A stretch of 64,000 nucleotides of DNA from the NCBI GenBank assembly GCA_016617855.1, contig JAECUM010003638.1, positions 1 to 64,000 of the forward strand. Reading direction: 5' to 3'. The notes under the pieces are model-generated. The model was not told the origin of the DNA and ran no database searches. It saw nothing but the letters and a program-made list of their open reading frames with translations. Below, in pieces: positions 10,831-21,963 of this stretch. Both the position numbers and the translations under genes were made by a program. Numbering within the stretch: the stretch's first letter is position 1; every line of letters begins with the position of its first letter. The stretch comes from Megalonaias nervosa (taxonomy: Eukaryota; Mollusca; Bivalvia; Unionida; Unionidae).

Positions 10831-11877
10831 ATGGAGTACTATTATATTCAAAGAGATAGGCAAGTAAATTATGCAATTAATTTAGTTGTACCTGTCCCAC
10901 CAACTGAGGATTTGAGTGAAGGAATTCAGTCGGATTCTACTGATCTTGGAACAACAAATCTTCGGAATTCAGAAATTATGGAAAATCTAGACCAGAAACT
11001 TTCTCATTTACAACAGCAAGGAAAAGGTGAACTTAAACAATTATTGTCTGAATATGAGCACTTGTTTCCAGACGTACCTACAAGGACAAACAAAATTTTT
11101 CATGACGTTGAAATTGTAGATTCAAAACCCATGAAACAACACCCATACAGGATGAACCCTCTCAAGCAGGAATACTTGAAAAAGGAGATTCAGAATTTGC
11201 TGTTGAATGATTTTATAGAGCCCAGTAAGAGTGATTGGAATTCACTGTGTATGCTTGTTCCAAAACCGGATAGAACTTTCCGAATGTATACTGATTATTG
11301 GAAGGTGAACAGTGTGACAAAAACAGATTCATTTCCATTACCAAGAATCGATGACTGTATCGACAAAATTGGAAATGCCAAATACGTCACCAAATTCAAC
11401 CTTCTGAAAGGATTTTGGCAAATTCCACTAACGGAAAGGGCAAAAGAAATTTCGGCATTTGTGACTCCAGATGGACTCTACCAATATAAAGTAATGCCAT
11501 TTGGGATGAAGGGTTCTCCAAGTACGTTTCAATGCCTTATGAATATGATTACCTCTGGTCTAGACAATTGTGATGCTTATATTATCATCATCTACATTGA
11601 CACCTGGAAAGAACATCTAGCCAGAATTCGGAAATTCTTTGACAGACTCACTGATGCAAATTTGACTATTAATTTATCTAAAAGTGAGTTTTGCCGTGCT
11701 TGTGTTACTTTTCTAGGACATGTTGTGGGACATGGTCAAGTTAAACCTATAGATGCTAAGGTCAAGGATATCTCTGAATTTCCTGTGCCAGTAAAAAGCA
11801 GCTGGTGCGATTTTTTGGTATGGCTGGGTACTATTGCAAATTTTGTTCAAATTTTTCTAATATTGTTGAACCTCTGA
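10831..11877 (+). pseudogene. Gypsy reverse transcriptase without its YIDD box
   Basis: A 348-codon frame carries a Ty3/Gypsy RT. Residues ~75-95 read LLSEYEHLFPD (linker), then MLVPKPDRTFRMYTDYWKVN with the first catalytic Asp (TDY), FPLPRIDDCIDKIGNAKYVT, FWQIPL and YQYKVMPFGMKGSPSTFQ. The catalytic YIDDV segment is replaced by AYIIIIYIDTW: the two aspartates have been lost by a small deletion or replacement, so the enzyme cannot polymerise. The thumb (FLGHVVGHGQVKP) is intact. The frame shifts at about 11805 into RNase H. In a live element this enzyme copies the RNA into DNA in cytoplasmic particles. Confidence 0.9.
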
Positions 11878-12371
11878 CAAACTTGTTGAGAAAGAAAAAC
11901 AAGTTTCTTTGGACTGAAAAATGTCAAGAGGCTTTTGATAGGTTGAAGGCCATACTTAGAAGTGCACCAGTTCTAACAGCTCCAGATTTCAGTCAACCAT
12001 TCAAACTATCTGTGGATGCAAGTGATGTTGGGGTTGGAGCAGTTTTGATTCAAGATGATAGAAATGGTGTAGAACATCCAGTGTGTTAATACTCTAAGAA
12101 ATTAAATAAGCACCAAAGAAACTACTCAACAATCGAGAAGGAATGCTTGGCTTTAATTCTGGCATTACAGCATTTTGAAGTTTACATCAGCTCAGCTCCT
12201 TCTCCGGTTGTTGTGTTTAGTGACCACAACCCCCTTAATTTCATCAACAGGATGAAAAATAAAAATTAAAGACTATGAAGGTGGAGTTTATTTTTGCAAG
12301 AATACAATCTTGACATCAGGCACATCAAAGGAAAAGACAATTTAATTGCAGATGCACTTTCCCGTGTATAG
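11805..12371 (+). pseudogene. Gypsy RNase H domain (broken)
   Basis: The connection domain (FFGMAGYYCKFCSNFSNIVE) leads into RNase H: FLWTEKCQEAFDRLK, LTAPDFSQPFKLSVDASDVG (catalytic D in VDASD), then after a stop at 12087, YSTIEKECLALILALQHFE (catalytic E), VFSDHNPL (D) and the closing motif IKGKDNLIADALSRV. Stops interrupt it at 12087 and around 12269. The frame ends at a TAG at 12369. RNase H is the last pol domain before the polypurine tract, with no integrase after it, again showing the GMR1-type order. Confidence 0.88.
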
Positions 12372-12500
12372 AAATATTATTTTCATATACACCTTTGTAT
12401 AATTCATAAGAGTTCTTCTTATGTAATTTTTTTTACCTCATGTATAGTTTACATCTGGTAAAAAAGAAAGCTTTATTATATAAATCTTTCTTTTTTCTGT

Positions 12501-12511
12501 ATGGGGAAGAG
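12501..12511 (+). other. Polypurine tract
   Basis: ATGGGGAAGAG abuts the first base of the 3' LTR, the expected place for the plus-strand DNA primer of an LTR retrotransposon. Confidence 0.8.
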
Positions 12512-13407
12512 TGTTACGACCATTTAGTTTAATTACTTGTGTGTTAAAATTTGAATCCTTTTTATTTCATTTTTGTATTATTATATTTTATTATGATAAT
12601 GATTATGTTCACGGGATCTGATATTTTTGAAAGAAACATCGTGTTATTTAGAATGTAAATATGACTCTCGGCTTGCATAAATATTATTTTAGATTGCCGA
12701 CTGGATAAATAATCAGCGTAAATGATTGGTTGTGGCCGAGGTCATTTCTAATTATACGTGTTTACATCGTGTACTGCGATTGTTTATTGCGAAACAACCA
12801 CACTTTCTTTGTGCGTGTGTATGAAATGACGTTTTTGGTCAGTTTTTAAACACTTAGATCCCTGTGAAATAGTCAGAGTCGTTCTTATACCTTGAGAAGA
12901 AGGTATTATTTTTCTTGTGCTGGAAAGAGTTTATTTTTCTTTACATCTGTAGAGCTCGAGATGTGTATTGTTATAGATGACAGCTATAGGAGTTCATCTT
13001 CTTTTTAAATAATAATTTATTTTTCCCGGGAGAACTACACAAGTGGTTTAGGACAAAGACATTCAGTGAAAATTCATTCTAAATTGGAACAGTACAGTAC
13101 AAATTGTGGTTCAACGTGAAATTCTGGACATTTGTGTAAAGACTTCATCTGACGTCATCGTCCTCCATCTTGGAACATCATCAAGATTCGAACCTGGATT
13201 CAGCTAAAATTATTTAGTAATAGGACTTGTATTTTTTTCAGTACTAGGGTAAATGTTTGGATTTTCTTCACAAACCGTAAGTCCTATTTCATATTTTCAC
13301 CTTTTCACCGTGTTTTCTAGGAAAATAAATTATTTTTGTTAAAACTTACAAAGCTTGTTGTCTTCACTCTTTTCTTTTGTTACTTTTGAACTAGCCGATA
13401 CATAACA
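12512..13407 (+). repeat. 3' LTR (family 1)
   Basis: Starts TGTTACGACC and ends ACATAACA. It is homologous along its full length to 6869-7761 with scattered single-base changes and one or two 1-2 base indels. The splice-donor-like GTAAGTCC is at 13277. It is followed by the ATAG target copy and then resumed LINE coding sequence. Confidence 0.93.
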
Positions 13408-13411
13408 ATAG

Positions 13412-14709
13412 ATTTAATAATGTTGATGTCTCCTTGAGTGCCTCTAATAGCGCTGATGTTAGTCTCGTGAATTTAGGAGTTTTTAGTAAGGGTTTACACA
13501 TAGGTCAATTAAATATTCGGGGTATATGTGGAAAGATGGATCTAGTGAAGTTACTGCTAACCTCTCCAAATAATAATATACATTTATTTGGATTCTCTGA
13601 AACAATGTTGACAGAAAATCAGGGTGAAAATTCCTTGTCTATCAATAGCTATGACAAACCTTATCCTAGGGATAAGAAAGCAGGAAGAGATACGCTCCTT
13701 GGGTATGTTAGAACTGGTCCTGTTGCTAAGATAAGGGAAGACCTAGAAATATAGGAAATAGAATCCATTTGGCTACAGATCACTCCAGCAAAAGCTAAGC
13801 CGTACTTAAAAACTGGCTTTGTGTACAGACCCCCATCATCACATACTGATTGACATGAATACTTTGAACTTCAAATAGATAAAAATTCAAATTAAGGAAA
13901 GAATTTTACAGTCTAGGCAATATAAACAGAGACCTTCTCAATGATCAAATAAAAGTGAATTGGATGGATTTTTTATTGCTTCGTTAGGTATGGAGCAACT
14001 AGTAAATGAACCCACCAGAATAACATCTACCTCTAAAACACTTATAGGCCATATTTATACCAGTACAAAAGAAAATATTCTGGAAGTAATGGTCTCGTAG
14101 ATTGGTTTAAGTGACCGCTTTGCAATTTTTATCAATGTAAAGTCAGTGGCAAATTAAAAAAAATTATATTCATAAATCCATTACTTATAGATCTTTTCAA
14201 AACTTTGATAATGTTAAATTCCTGGAAGGTCTGAAACAGATTCCATGGAATACAGTCCAAATCTTTGACCATATTGATGATGTTTTAGATACTTGGATGC
14301 ATGTTTTCATAAAAACAGTAAACAAAGATGCCCCTTTTAAAACACAGGATAAAGAAAGACCACCAGTCAGGCTGGATCTACAGAAATTTTAGACACAATA
14401 AAGCAAAGAGACGAACTAAAATCTGTAGGAAATCAGGCTGAATATAGAATTTGGAGGAATAAAGTTAATAAAATGGTACATCAGGCCAAACAAGCACACA
14501 ACAAAAAAGTGCTGGATGAAAACAGAAATAACCCAAAAGCTATCTGGAGAGTTTTTACAGAGTTTGGTGCAGGGAAATGTAAGAGTAAAACTGAAATTTT
14601 ATCCCTCAGTCATGAGGGCATCTATACCAATAATCCAACTGACCTCTCAGATATTTTTAATGACATTTTCGTTCAAATTGCTGAAAAACTTAAAGAACCT
14701 GGAACTTGA
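13412..14709 (+). pseudogene. LINE copy 1 endonuclease region
   Basis: The frame GLHIGQLNIRGICGKMDLVK is the start of an APE-type endonuclease (Q-L-N metal-binding Asn), followed by HLFGFSETMLTENQ (catalytic Glu in SET) and the fragment VYRPPSSHTD. A stop at 13752 and later frame changes break it. The segment 14473-14709 reads KMVHQAKQAHNKKVLDENRN, the usual basic linker before the RT (K…NPKAIWRVF). The enzyme nicks target DNA to prime reverse transcription. It is inactive here. Confidence 0.75.
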
Positions 14710-14749
14710 TCTGATCATCTGGAACTCAAAAAGTTTTGTGCTAAAAAAA

Positions 14750-16267
14750 ATGCTAAATAATATAAAGTTTGAAAGTCCTGAGTTTATGTTGAAGTATATT
14801 CAAAAGGTGGATGATTGTAAAGCTACAGGACTTGATGTGATTGGACCAAGACTACTAAAGGTAGTTGCACCTGCAATAGTAGAGAGTATAGCTTTCATTT
14901 GCAATGAAAGTATTAGGTTTAATAAATTTCCACATACATGGAAAACTGCCAAGGTAACACCACTGTATGAAGTTGGAACAAAAGATGATGTAAATAACTA
15001 CAGACCCATCTCTATCATTCCTTGTCTCTCCAAATTACTAGAAAAACATGTACATGATTCTTTTCTCAACTATTTGAGCACTTATGGTTTTATTCATTAT
15101 AATCAGTCTGGCTTTCGACAGAATCACTCATGTTAAACTGCATTTATCTCTTTAATTGATATATGGCTGAAAGCATTAGATAAAGGAGAAATGGTAGGCA
15201 CCGTTATGGTTGATTTTCATAAAGCTTTTGATCTTGTAGACTATGAAATTTTGCTTGAAAAACTAAAGATCTATCAATGCAATGAAAACTCCATAATCTG
15301 GTTTACTTCTTACTTAATTGATAGAGTGCAAAAAGTATCTTTAAATGGTCAACTTTCTAACAGTAAAAGTATGACTTATGGAGTACCACAGGGCTCTATC
15401 CTCAGACCTCTGTTATTCATTCTATTTATCAAAGTCTTACCTGCTAAGATAGGAACTTCGATTTATTCCACTGATCTTTATGCAGATGATACTACAGTGG
15501 CATCACTAGGGTTGGTGTCACCCAGTGCGGTAACTCATAGTGCCACCCCCATGGACCTTCTTCCTGCACAAAAATTCAAACATTTTATAGACCGCCATGT
15601 GCGGTAACTCATTGTGTCACCCCCATGGACCTCCTTCCTGCACGAAAATTCAAAAATTTTATAGACAGTCATTGTGGTGTAACGCCCTCTGATGGTGTCA
15701 CCCGGTGCGGTCCGCACCCCCCTAGTGACACCACTGATAGTACACTTTGTGTGATTGATAAAACCAAAACTGTACTTGAAAATAATTTACAAGATGCTCT
15801 AAACAGACTTAAAGTATGGTGCAAGGAAAACAGTATGATCGTAAGTACAGAAAAAACAAAAGCCCTACTAGCTACAACCCAACAAAAACAAGCAAACAAG
15901 CTGGATAGTGACAAACTCCAGGTTCTATTTGACAATTGATGTGAGCCATAATATGACCTCTCAGGATAAAATTCTTGGTGTATTCGTAGATAACAATCTT
16001 ACTTGGTCTATTCACATTAAACATGTTTCAGAAAAGGTTAATTCTTATCTTTGGCTACTGAGGAAAATTAAAACATACATTCCTCTTCAGTACAGGGTCA
16101 TCTTTTATAAAAGTTATATTCAGTCATATCTGGACTATTGTAATGTAATTTGGGGTAATACCTCTAATTCAAACATAACAAACCTATTAAGACTACAAAA
16201 GAGGACATGCCATATAATTCTAGATCAATGTATTGACAGTTTCCAGGATGTAATGAATAATATATAA
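14750..16267 (+). pseudogene. LINE copy 1 reverse transcriptase (broken)
   Basis: RT blocks in order: DDCKATGLDVIGPRLLK (0), VNNYRPISIIPCLSKLLEK (1), QSGFRQNHSC followed by a stop at 15134, VDFHKAFDLVDYEILLEKL (A box with catalytic Asp), YGVPQGSILRPLLFILF (B), LYADDTT (C box, both aspartates kept). A 221-bp insertion at 15513-15733 follows directly. Then come QDALNRLKVWCKENSM, GVFVDNNLTWSIHIKHV and the C-terminal SYLDYCNVIWGNTS. Two shifts or stops occur after the insertion. Confidence 0.85.
15513..15733. mobile_element. 221-bp insertion with TGGTGTCAC inverted ends and internal 74-bp repeat
   Basis: Inserted right after the YADD box of LINE copy 1. The ends are TGGTGTCAC at 15513-15521 and its inverse GTGACACCA at 15725-15733. 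Inside, a unit starting GTGCGGTAACTCA occurs twice, 74 bp apart (15525 and 15599). Near the right end is a GC-rich near-perfect palindrome, GGTGCGG-T-CCGCACC (15704-15718). I see no coding capacity. It may be a short satellite-like or MITE-like element. I cannot place it in a family. Confidence 0.6.
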
Positions 16268-16863
16268 ATTTTAATAATACATGAAAGAATATTTCTTAGA
16301 ATGGCCAAATTGATGTATAAATTATCCAGAAAAGCCATTCATGTATATCTAAGCAATATCTTTCACCAAAGATATGCTGATGGTACTCCAAATTTAAGGT
16401 CTGTTGGAAGGAAAAATTACATTATACCAACGCCAAAGAAGCAATTGTTTTAAAAAAAGTTTTTAATATACTCATCCACTTGTATGGAAAAACATTCCCA
16501 GTGACATAAGGTTGGTTCCTACTGTTTCTTCTTTGATAATTGATGTCTCAAATGGATTAAATCTTAAGAGAATTGAACAGTTCTAATAATACAAATATCA
16601 CCTGCTTTTCTGTACTTTTGCATCATTTTCACAGATGAATGTTTTTGCAGGAGGATAGTTTATATTTTATGTATGTTTACGTGTCTACAGATGTGTGTGC
16701 ATATGTTCCAGGCTTGATATTTTGATTTAGTGTCAAACCTGATTTTTCACATGTTGTGTGTACTGTTTATTTTGTACATAAGAGCTAGAAGGCCTTAAGG
16801 TAGATTAGTTCTGTAACTAATTGAGTTACCTATTATAAAGTCTTTATTATTATGATTATGAAT

Positions 16864-17205
16864 GACATGAAGTAACCGCTCCGGTGGCCTAGTGGTTAGA
16901 GCGTCCGCCTCGGATGCGGGAGGTCGTGGGTTCGATCACCAGTCGAGTCATACCAAAGACTTACAAAAATGGTACTAACAGCTGCCTCGCTTGGCGCTCA
17001 GCATTAAGAGGTTAGTGTTAGGACTGGTCGGCCTGGTGTCAGGACAATGTGACTGGGTGGGACATCATGCTACATGTCTGCGGCATGATGCCCCAGTGCT
17101 AGACATCACTATAAACTGCCACACTGCAGACATCGTAGCGATATGACTGAAAAATTGTTAAAGCTACGTTAAAAATCATAATCACATCACATCACGACAT
17201 GAAGT
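16864..17205 (+). mobile_element. tRNA-derived SINE (family S1), 10-bp target duplication
   Basis: The body is 16874-17195, flanked by GACATGAAGT on both sides (16864-16873 and 17196-17205). The head is tRNA-like with A box GTGGCCTAGTGG and B box GGTTCGATCAC. The body includes ACTAACAGCTGCCTCGCT and GTGACTGGGTGGGACAT, and the 3' end is (ATCAC)n. At least five further copies lie in this window. It sits between the two LINEs. The following stretch 17206-17700 shows no gene. Confidence 0.95.
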
Positions 17206-17723
17206 TTTGAAGTTTCCGAACAGCATAGTCAAGAGATTGATATATTGGAAAAATACATGTAGTTCAAAATGAAAATTTAATAATTTGTTCTTAGCAGTAA
17301 TTATTTTATTTTTATAATTCGGCTGTTTTAGCTATGAAAATGTTTTCAGCATCAAAATTATGATAAAATTAAGAACATCTTTAAGAATGTAGAATTAAGT
17401 TTCCTTCTGTGATTTTACTTATCAGCTCGTTTTTCCACAAGTTTTTCATGTTGCTCTGCTGTATGTTTCTGGTCTAGATCACAGTTTAATGTAGAGTTAT
17501 GGGAACTGCATCAAAAGAAATGACATAACAAATGAACTTTTTACAGTGAATTCGCTTGGTTGAACGCATGCAGAAAAAGTATAAAAGAACATACTGTTTA
17601 TGTTTTATATGCATACTTTGTTAAAAGAACTTTGTTTGAAATGAAATATTGGGTATCATTCGGTCATATTTGGCACATTTTAACAGTTAACAGGTACTGG
17701 ACCAATAGCTGGTCAGTTCAGAG

Positions 17724-18062
17724 ATGGATATTACATATAATACTGGTCCAACAGGTGGTCAGTTTCAGATAGATATAATGAATAATATGGTGAGTGAACT
17801 GAAAGATTTGATGCAGTTTGTCCACCTACAAGAGAAAGTAGATTTGACACTTAGGTCAGTCCAAGTAATTGAATTTGCTGCAAGCAAACCAAGATCTGCA
17901 AATGTTCAGGGGGAAAACTGTCCTATATTGAATTTTCTCACCATTCAGTTGTTTTCTGCCATGGTCAGTAATTAAAGATGATAAATATAGTGATGAAGAA
18001 GAACTTGCTTTTGTAGTACTGTCTACATCCTTTAATGACAAGTCAGTCATAGTTAATTTCAT
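17724..18062 (+). pseudogene. Possible LINE copy 2 ORF1 remnant
   Basis: A frame beginning MDITYNTGPTGGQFQIDIMN carries a short hydrophilic segment with heptad-like leucines (SELKDLMQFVHLQEKVDL). It stops at 17973. A second frame continues with DDKYSDEEELAFVVLSTSFN. The position before the endonuclease ORF and the acidic or coiled-coil composition fit a LINE ORF1, but no recognised domain (esterase, PHD or RRM) is visible. It could equally be unrelated flanking sequence. Confidence 0.3.
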
Positions 18063-18198
18063 TTCGAAATTTCAGTCTCATAAAAGTTCTATATAGCTTT
18101 TAAGTTACTGTATGATTGACTGTCCAAACACAAAACAGTGAGTTGTGTAGCCTTACAAAATTACATGACAGTCATGCAATAGAAGTTTGAAATAATGT

Positions 18199-19166
18199 AT
18201 GCATTGGTGGTTTATATTGGCCTATGCAACACATATCCAGCAACAAAATGCATTAGAATATGTGTATACTTTTCAATGTAATAATTATAATTTTGTAAAT
18301 AGGTTTCAGGCACTATCTGATTTGTGTACAAAGTGCAACTTGTTAACATGTAAACAACTATGTGATACTGTTCAAGTTACTTCTCCCTCTGAGGCTCCTC
18401 AAGTGTCTAATATATCAATGTCTTCTTGTAGGTATGTAAATCAGTTTCATATTGAACATTCTCATGTATCCACCACATGTGGTCATGGTACAACAGATGG
18501 ATCTTGTATGTTATCTTCTTCATGTGTTTATGTAAATAATCAAGGTGATGAAAAGAAATCTGTCAAGTCTAAAAACAATAAATTACATACTACCTTGTCT
18601 GAAAATCAATCCTCTGATCACAATTGTAATGTCTTTGGCCTCCTCAAAAGAGGTCTGCAAGTAATCAACCTAAATATTCAACACATCCTCTCTAAACTGA
18701 ATGAGATTAAGTTAATGTTACAACAAACTAGATCAGTCAGTATTCTTGGTCTATGTGAAACCTTTCTTTCTGATGATACTGATGATTTGGCTCTCCAAAT
18801 ACATGTACAGGGGTTCAACTTTGAAAGAAAAGACAGGGAATCCATGGGGGTGGGGGTATTCTTCTCTATGTAGACAGTTCCATTAGTTATAACAGACGTG
18901 TTGATCTAGAGACTATTGGGGTAGAGAGTATCTGGATTGAAGTAACCCATGACCAATCAAAGCCAATACTCTTGTGTTCAGTTTACAGGCCACCTAGTTC
19001 CACAGCTGATTGGATTGATAGATTTGAGGTGCAAATTCAAAAAGCATTACTAAAGGAAGATTTAGAAACTATCATATTAGGTGATTTTAACATTGACTAC
19101 ATGAGAACTTCAGCATTAACATGGATAAGTAACTTTGAACCTTACAACTTTACTTCAGTTAATTAA
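18199..19166 (+). pseudogene. LINE copy 2 ORF2 start and endonuclease
   Basis: From 18199 the frame has a Cys-rich lead-in (LCTKCNLLTCKQLC), a Ser-rich linker, then the endonuclease: GLQVINLNIQHILSKLNEIK (metal-binding Asn), ILGLCETFLS (catalytic Glu in CET) and, after a frameshift in a G-run at about 18853, LLCSVYRPPSSTADWIDRF and LGDFNID (catalytic D-x-N). The start at 18199 is simply the first in-frame Met, and the true start is unknown. Functionally this is the target-nicking half of ORF2. The frameshift makes it non-functional as it stands. Confidence 0.75.
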
Positions 19167-19537
19167 CACCCCAACTAGAATAACATAAAAAAGTGCTACT
19201 ATCATTTTTCATGTCTATACAGTACTAATAAACTTGAAAATGTAAGTGAAATTAATGTGCCAGTGTACGCACTGAGTGACCACTACCCAGTCTGTATAAC
19301 TAAACATGTTCCGAAATCATCAAAAAATGGTCAACACATTGAAATACAATACAGGGACTTTAAACAGTTTGATGAGGAAATGTTCTTAAATGATTTAGTT
19401 TGCAAACCCTTCCAATCAGTCTGCAATATCACTGATGTCAACACTGCCTTAGAAAAATGGTATCAGATGTTCAATGCAGCCTTAGACAAGCATGCCCCAA
19501 TTAAAACAAAAAGGATTAAACACCAAATTACACCCAA

Positions 19538-21469
19538 GTGGATTACCCTGAGATCAATGAGGCTAGGCACCTAAGTGATAATTTCCACCAGAAAAAAGAC
19601 ATGAAAAGCTATAGAAAGTGGAGGAATAAAACTAAGCACCTGATAGATAAGGCAAAAGAGAACTACTATAAACAGGCTATCGATGAAAGTAAGAGTACCA
19701 AGACATTGTGGAAGCATCTAAAAGAGCTGAACCCACACAAGAACAGTTGTTTTCCCCCAAGACTTAAGCAAAATGAGGATATAGCAATATCTGTACAAGA
19801 CATTGTGGAACTGTTCAACAATTTCTTCATAAGCATCTCCAGTAACAGTATTCAGAACCAGACTAACATCCCAATTGAACTTGATGCTCTTCTGTCATTT
19901 ATAAGAGGTACAATTTCTGATGATTATTATTTTTCAGTAGCTAATGTTAGTGAAGCTGATGTATTTGATATGCAGATATTAATAATATGGATGGTATTAG
20001 TCCATGAATTCTTAAAATTGCTGCACCAGTAATAACAAAGTCATTAACGCATATCATAAACTTAAGTATAATGAGTGGTAATTTTCCAGAAACACTGAAA
20101 TGTGCAAAGGTTACACCTATCTTTAAAAAAGGAGAAAAGAAGGATCCAGGGAATTAACAGACCAATATCAATTCTACCTGTATTGTCAAAATTATTTGAA
20201 AAGCATGTAGCCATTCAGGTCTTTAAATTTTTTGAAACATACACTCTATTTCATAAAGCGCAATCAGGATTTAGAAAGTACCACTCATGCCAAACAGAAC
20301 TTACCAAATTAATTGATCACTGGCTGAAGGAAATGGATAATGGGCATATGACTAGGATTGTTTTCCTTGACTTCAAGAAAGCCTTTGATCTTGTTGATCG
20401 TGAAATTCTGCTGCAAAAGTTGAAATGTTACAGGTTCGACAATCCTTCTTTAAACTGGTTTAGATCATATCTAAACCAAAGGTCTCAACAAATAAGCATT
20501 GGCAGTATTAGCTGTCAGACTTGCACTATTCATTCAGGGGTCCCTCAAGGCTCAGTTTTAGGTCCTCTCCTCTTCCTTATCTATATCAATGATCTATCAT
20601 TAAATAATGAATCCACAAATACAGATTTGTTTGCAGACGATGCAACCTTGTATGCATCTAGTTCTGATACTGAAGTTATCCAAATGAGATTAAACTCAGA
20701 GCTCATTAGAGTCCAGAACTGGGCACAACAAAATAGGATGGTAATTAATGAAGGTAAAACAAAATGTATGATTTTGGGGACATCACAAAAGCTACACAAG
20801 TCAGGGAACCCAGAACTATCTCTTGAAATAAATAATCATCCATTAGAAAATGTCAAACATGAAAAGCTTGTAGGTGTGTCCATAGATAATAATTTATTAT
20901 GGCATGACCATATTGATAAGCTTTGTAAAACACTGTCATCTAGAATTGCCCAACTCAGCAGAATCAAGAAATATTTACCTATGGAAGCTTTTAATCTATA
21001 CTACAAGTCATATATTCTTCCAACAATGGATTATTGTTCAAATATATGGGGAAACTGTGCTAAATCTGCACTGGACAGGATTGATAAACTTCAGAAACAA
21101 GCAGCACACGTAATTTTAGATGCATCTGTTGATCATCCCTCAAAAGCATTGTTTACGGAACTCAAATGGTTCACAATATATGACAGGATAGATTTTCCCA
21201 AGGCAGTTCTTGTATATAAATGTCTGCATGGAACTGCACTAGAGTATCTTCAGGACTTATTCAGGCCTTTTTCAACACAATACCAGTTGAGATCAATATC
21301 AGATGGAAACCTTCTAGCATCAAAACCAAGAACAGAGCAATTGAAAAAGAGCTTCCAATACTCTGGTACATTTCTGTGGAACAAGCTTCCACTACATGTA
21401 AAATCTGCTGAAAATATTAGAGTATTTAAGAAGAGATATCATGAGCATGTATGTGTTTGTAATAGATAA
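19538..21469 (+). pseudogene. LINE copy 2 reverse transcriptase, nearly intact
   Basis: A basic linker (19538-20032, KEL NPHKNS region) is followed by RT. The frame 20102-21469 (455 codons) holds all core blocks: NRPISILPVLSKLFEKHV, SGFRKYHSCQTELTKLI, FLDFKKAFDLVDREILLQKL (catalytic Asp), SGVPQGSVLGPLLFLIYIND, TDLFADDATLY (catalytic pair) and GVSIDNNLLWHDHIDKL, ending with the usual C-terminal MDYCSNIWGN and LHGTALEYL blocks. A frameshift near 20150 (GNYRPI expected, INRPI seen) and breaks upstream separate it from the endonuclease. The RT itself looks catalytically complete, unlike copy 1. Confidence 0.9.
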
Positions 21470-21615
21470 TGGAATTTAGTATTTTAATACTAAACATGTT
21501 AAAATGAACAGTAATTATTGCTATCTTCATATAATGTGCATTGTTATACTCTCCTTAAGAGGGCCTCAAGGGAGAATAGTCCTTGACTAATGAGCCAACC
21601 TCTATAAAATAAAGC

Positions 21616-21643
21616 ATTATTATTATTATTATTATTATTATTA
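21616..21643. repeat. (TTA)n tail of LINE copy 2
   Basis: Eight or nine TTA units end the LINE 3' UTR. Microsatellite-like 3' tails instead of poly(A) are usual for CR1-like elements. Confidence 0.85.
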
Positions 21644-21800
21644 TAGCCACTTTCCATCCTCCTATTAATTTCCTCCATGGACATTTTGTAACAAGGAAGG
21701 CTGTTCCTCTCATCAGTAATATTCATTTATAGACTAATAATACAACTGAATTTTATTGAATTCTAATAAAATTTGTTTCAAATTTTCTTATTTTGTCCAG

Positions 21801-21925
21801 ATGAGAATCAGTTCCGAAGCATCATTGTATGGTTGGAGGACCAGAAGATTAGGCATTACAAAATTGAAGACAGAGCCACTCTCAGGAACATAAGCAGTCC
21901 AGACTGGGTCAAAGCTCTACAAAGT
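21801..21925 (+). CDS. RTRAF: RTRAF internal exon (second coding exon)
   Basis: Acceptor TTTTGTCCAG precedes 21801 and donor GTAAAG follows 21925. The exon opens with the last two bases of a split Asp codon, then ENQFRSIIVWLEDQKIRHYK and IEDRATLRNISSPDWVKALQ. This matches the N-terminal calponin-homology-like domain of RTRAF/C14orf166 (the WLEDQKIRHYKIEDR core is identical in vertebrates). RTRAF is a subunit of the tRNA ligase complex with RTCB, DDX1, FAM98B and ASHWIN, and it also binds RNA polymerase II and shuttles RNA between nucleus and cytoplasm. The preceding exon, about 20 residues, is not in view. Exon length 125 gives phase 1 in, phase 0 out. Confidence 0.95.
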
Positions 21926-21963
21926 GTAAAGAGTTCTTAATATTGTACATGTACTTTGATCAT

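Larger units (their letters stand above)
6869..13407 (+). mobile_element. Ty3/Gypsy retrotransposon, GMR1-type, complete structure, decayed
   Basis: Two LTRs (6869-7761 and 12512-13407) flank an internal region with gag, protease, integrase, reverse transcriptase and RNase H in that order. A 4-bp duplication ATAG lies at 6865-6868 and 13408-13411. The LTRs start TGTTAC and end TAACA. By eye they differ by a few per cent, which points to a moderately old insertion. Known family fact: most Gypsy elements have RT before integrase, whereas the GMR1 group has integrase first. Stops and frameshifts in gag, integrase and RNase H, and loss of the RT YIDD box, make this copy inactive. It sits inside LINE ORF2. 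Confidence 0.9.
13412..16860 (+). mobile_element. CR1/L2-like LINE (copy 1), main part
   Basis: A non-LTR retrotransposon of the Jockey-superfamily type: an apurinic endonuclease-like domain, then reverse transcriptase, then a C-terminal region, with a short 3' UTR ending in an ATT-rich tail (TTATTATTATGATTATG). Its 5' part lies at 6700-6868 on the other side of the Gypsy insertion. Many stops, frameshifts and a 221-bp insertion in the RT show it is dead. A SINE with its own target duplication follows immediately at 16874. Assignment to a precise clade (CR1, L2, Crack or Daphne) needs a tree. Confidence 0.85.
17700..21643 (+). mobile_element. CR1/L2-like LINE (copy 2)
   Basis: Second non-LTR element on the same strand, related to copy 1: possible ORF1 remnants (17724-18062), endonuclease (18640-19166), linker and RT (19538-21469), a short 3' UTR, and a (TTA)n tail at 21616-21643. 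It is better preserved than copy 1 but still carries frameshifts at about 18853, 19560 and 20150. The 5' boundary is a guess. It ends 157 bp before an RTRAF exon, in RTRAF intron 1. Confidence 0.85.

Noticed and set aside
16874..16950. A tRNA gene
   Set aside because: The A and B boxes are good but the acceptor ends do not pair, and the same head is followed by the same 240-bp body in several copies. It is a SINE head.
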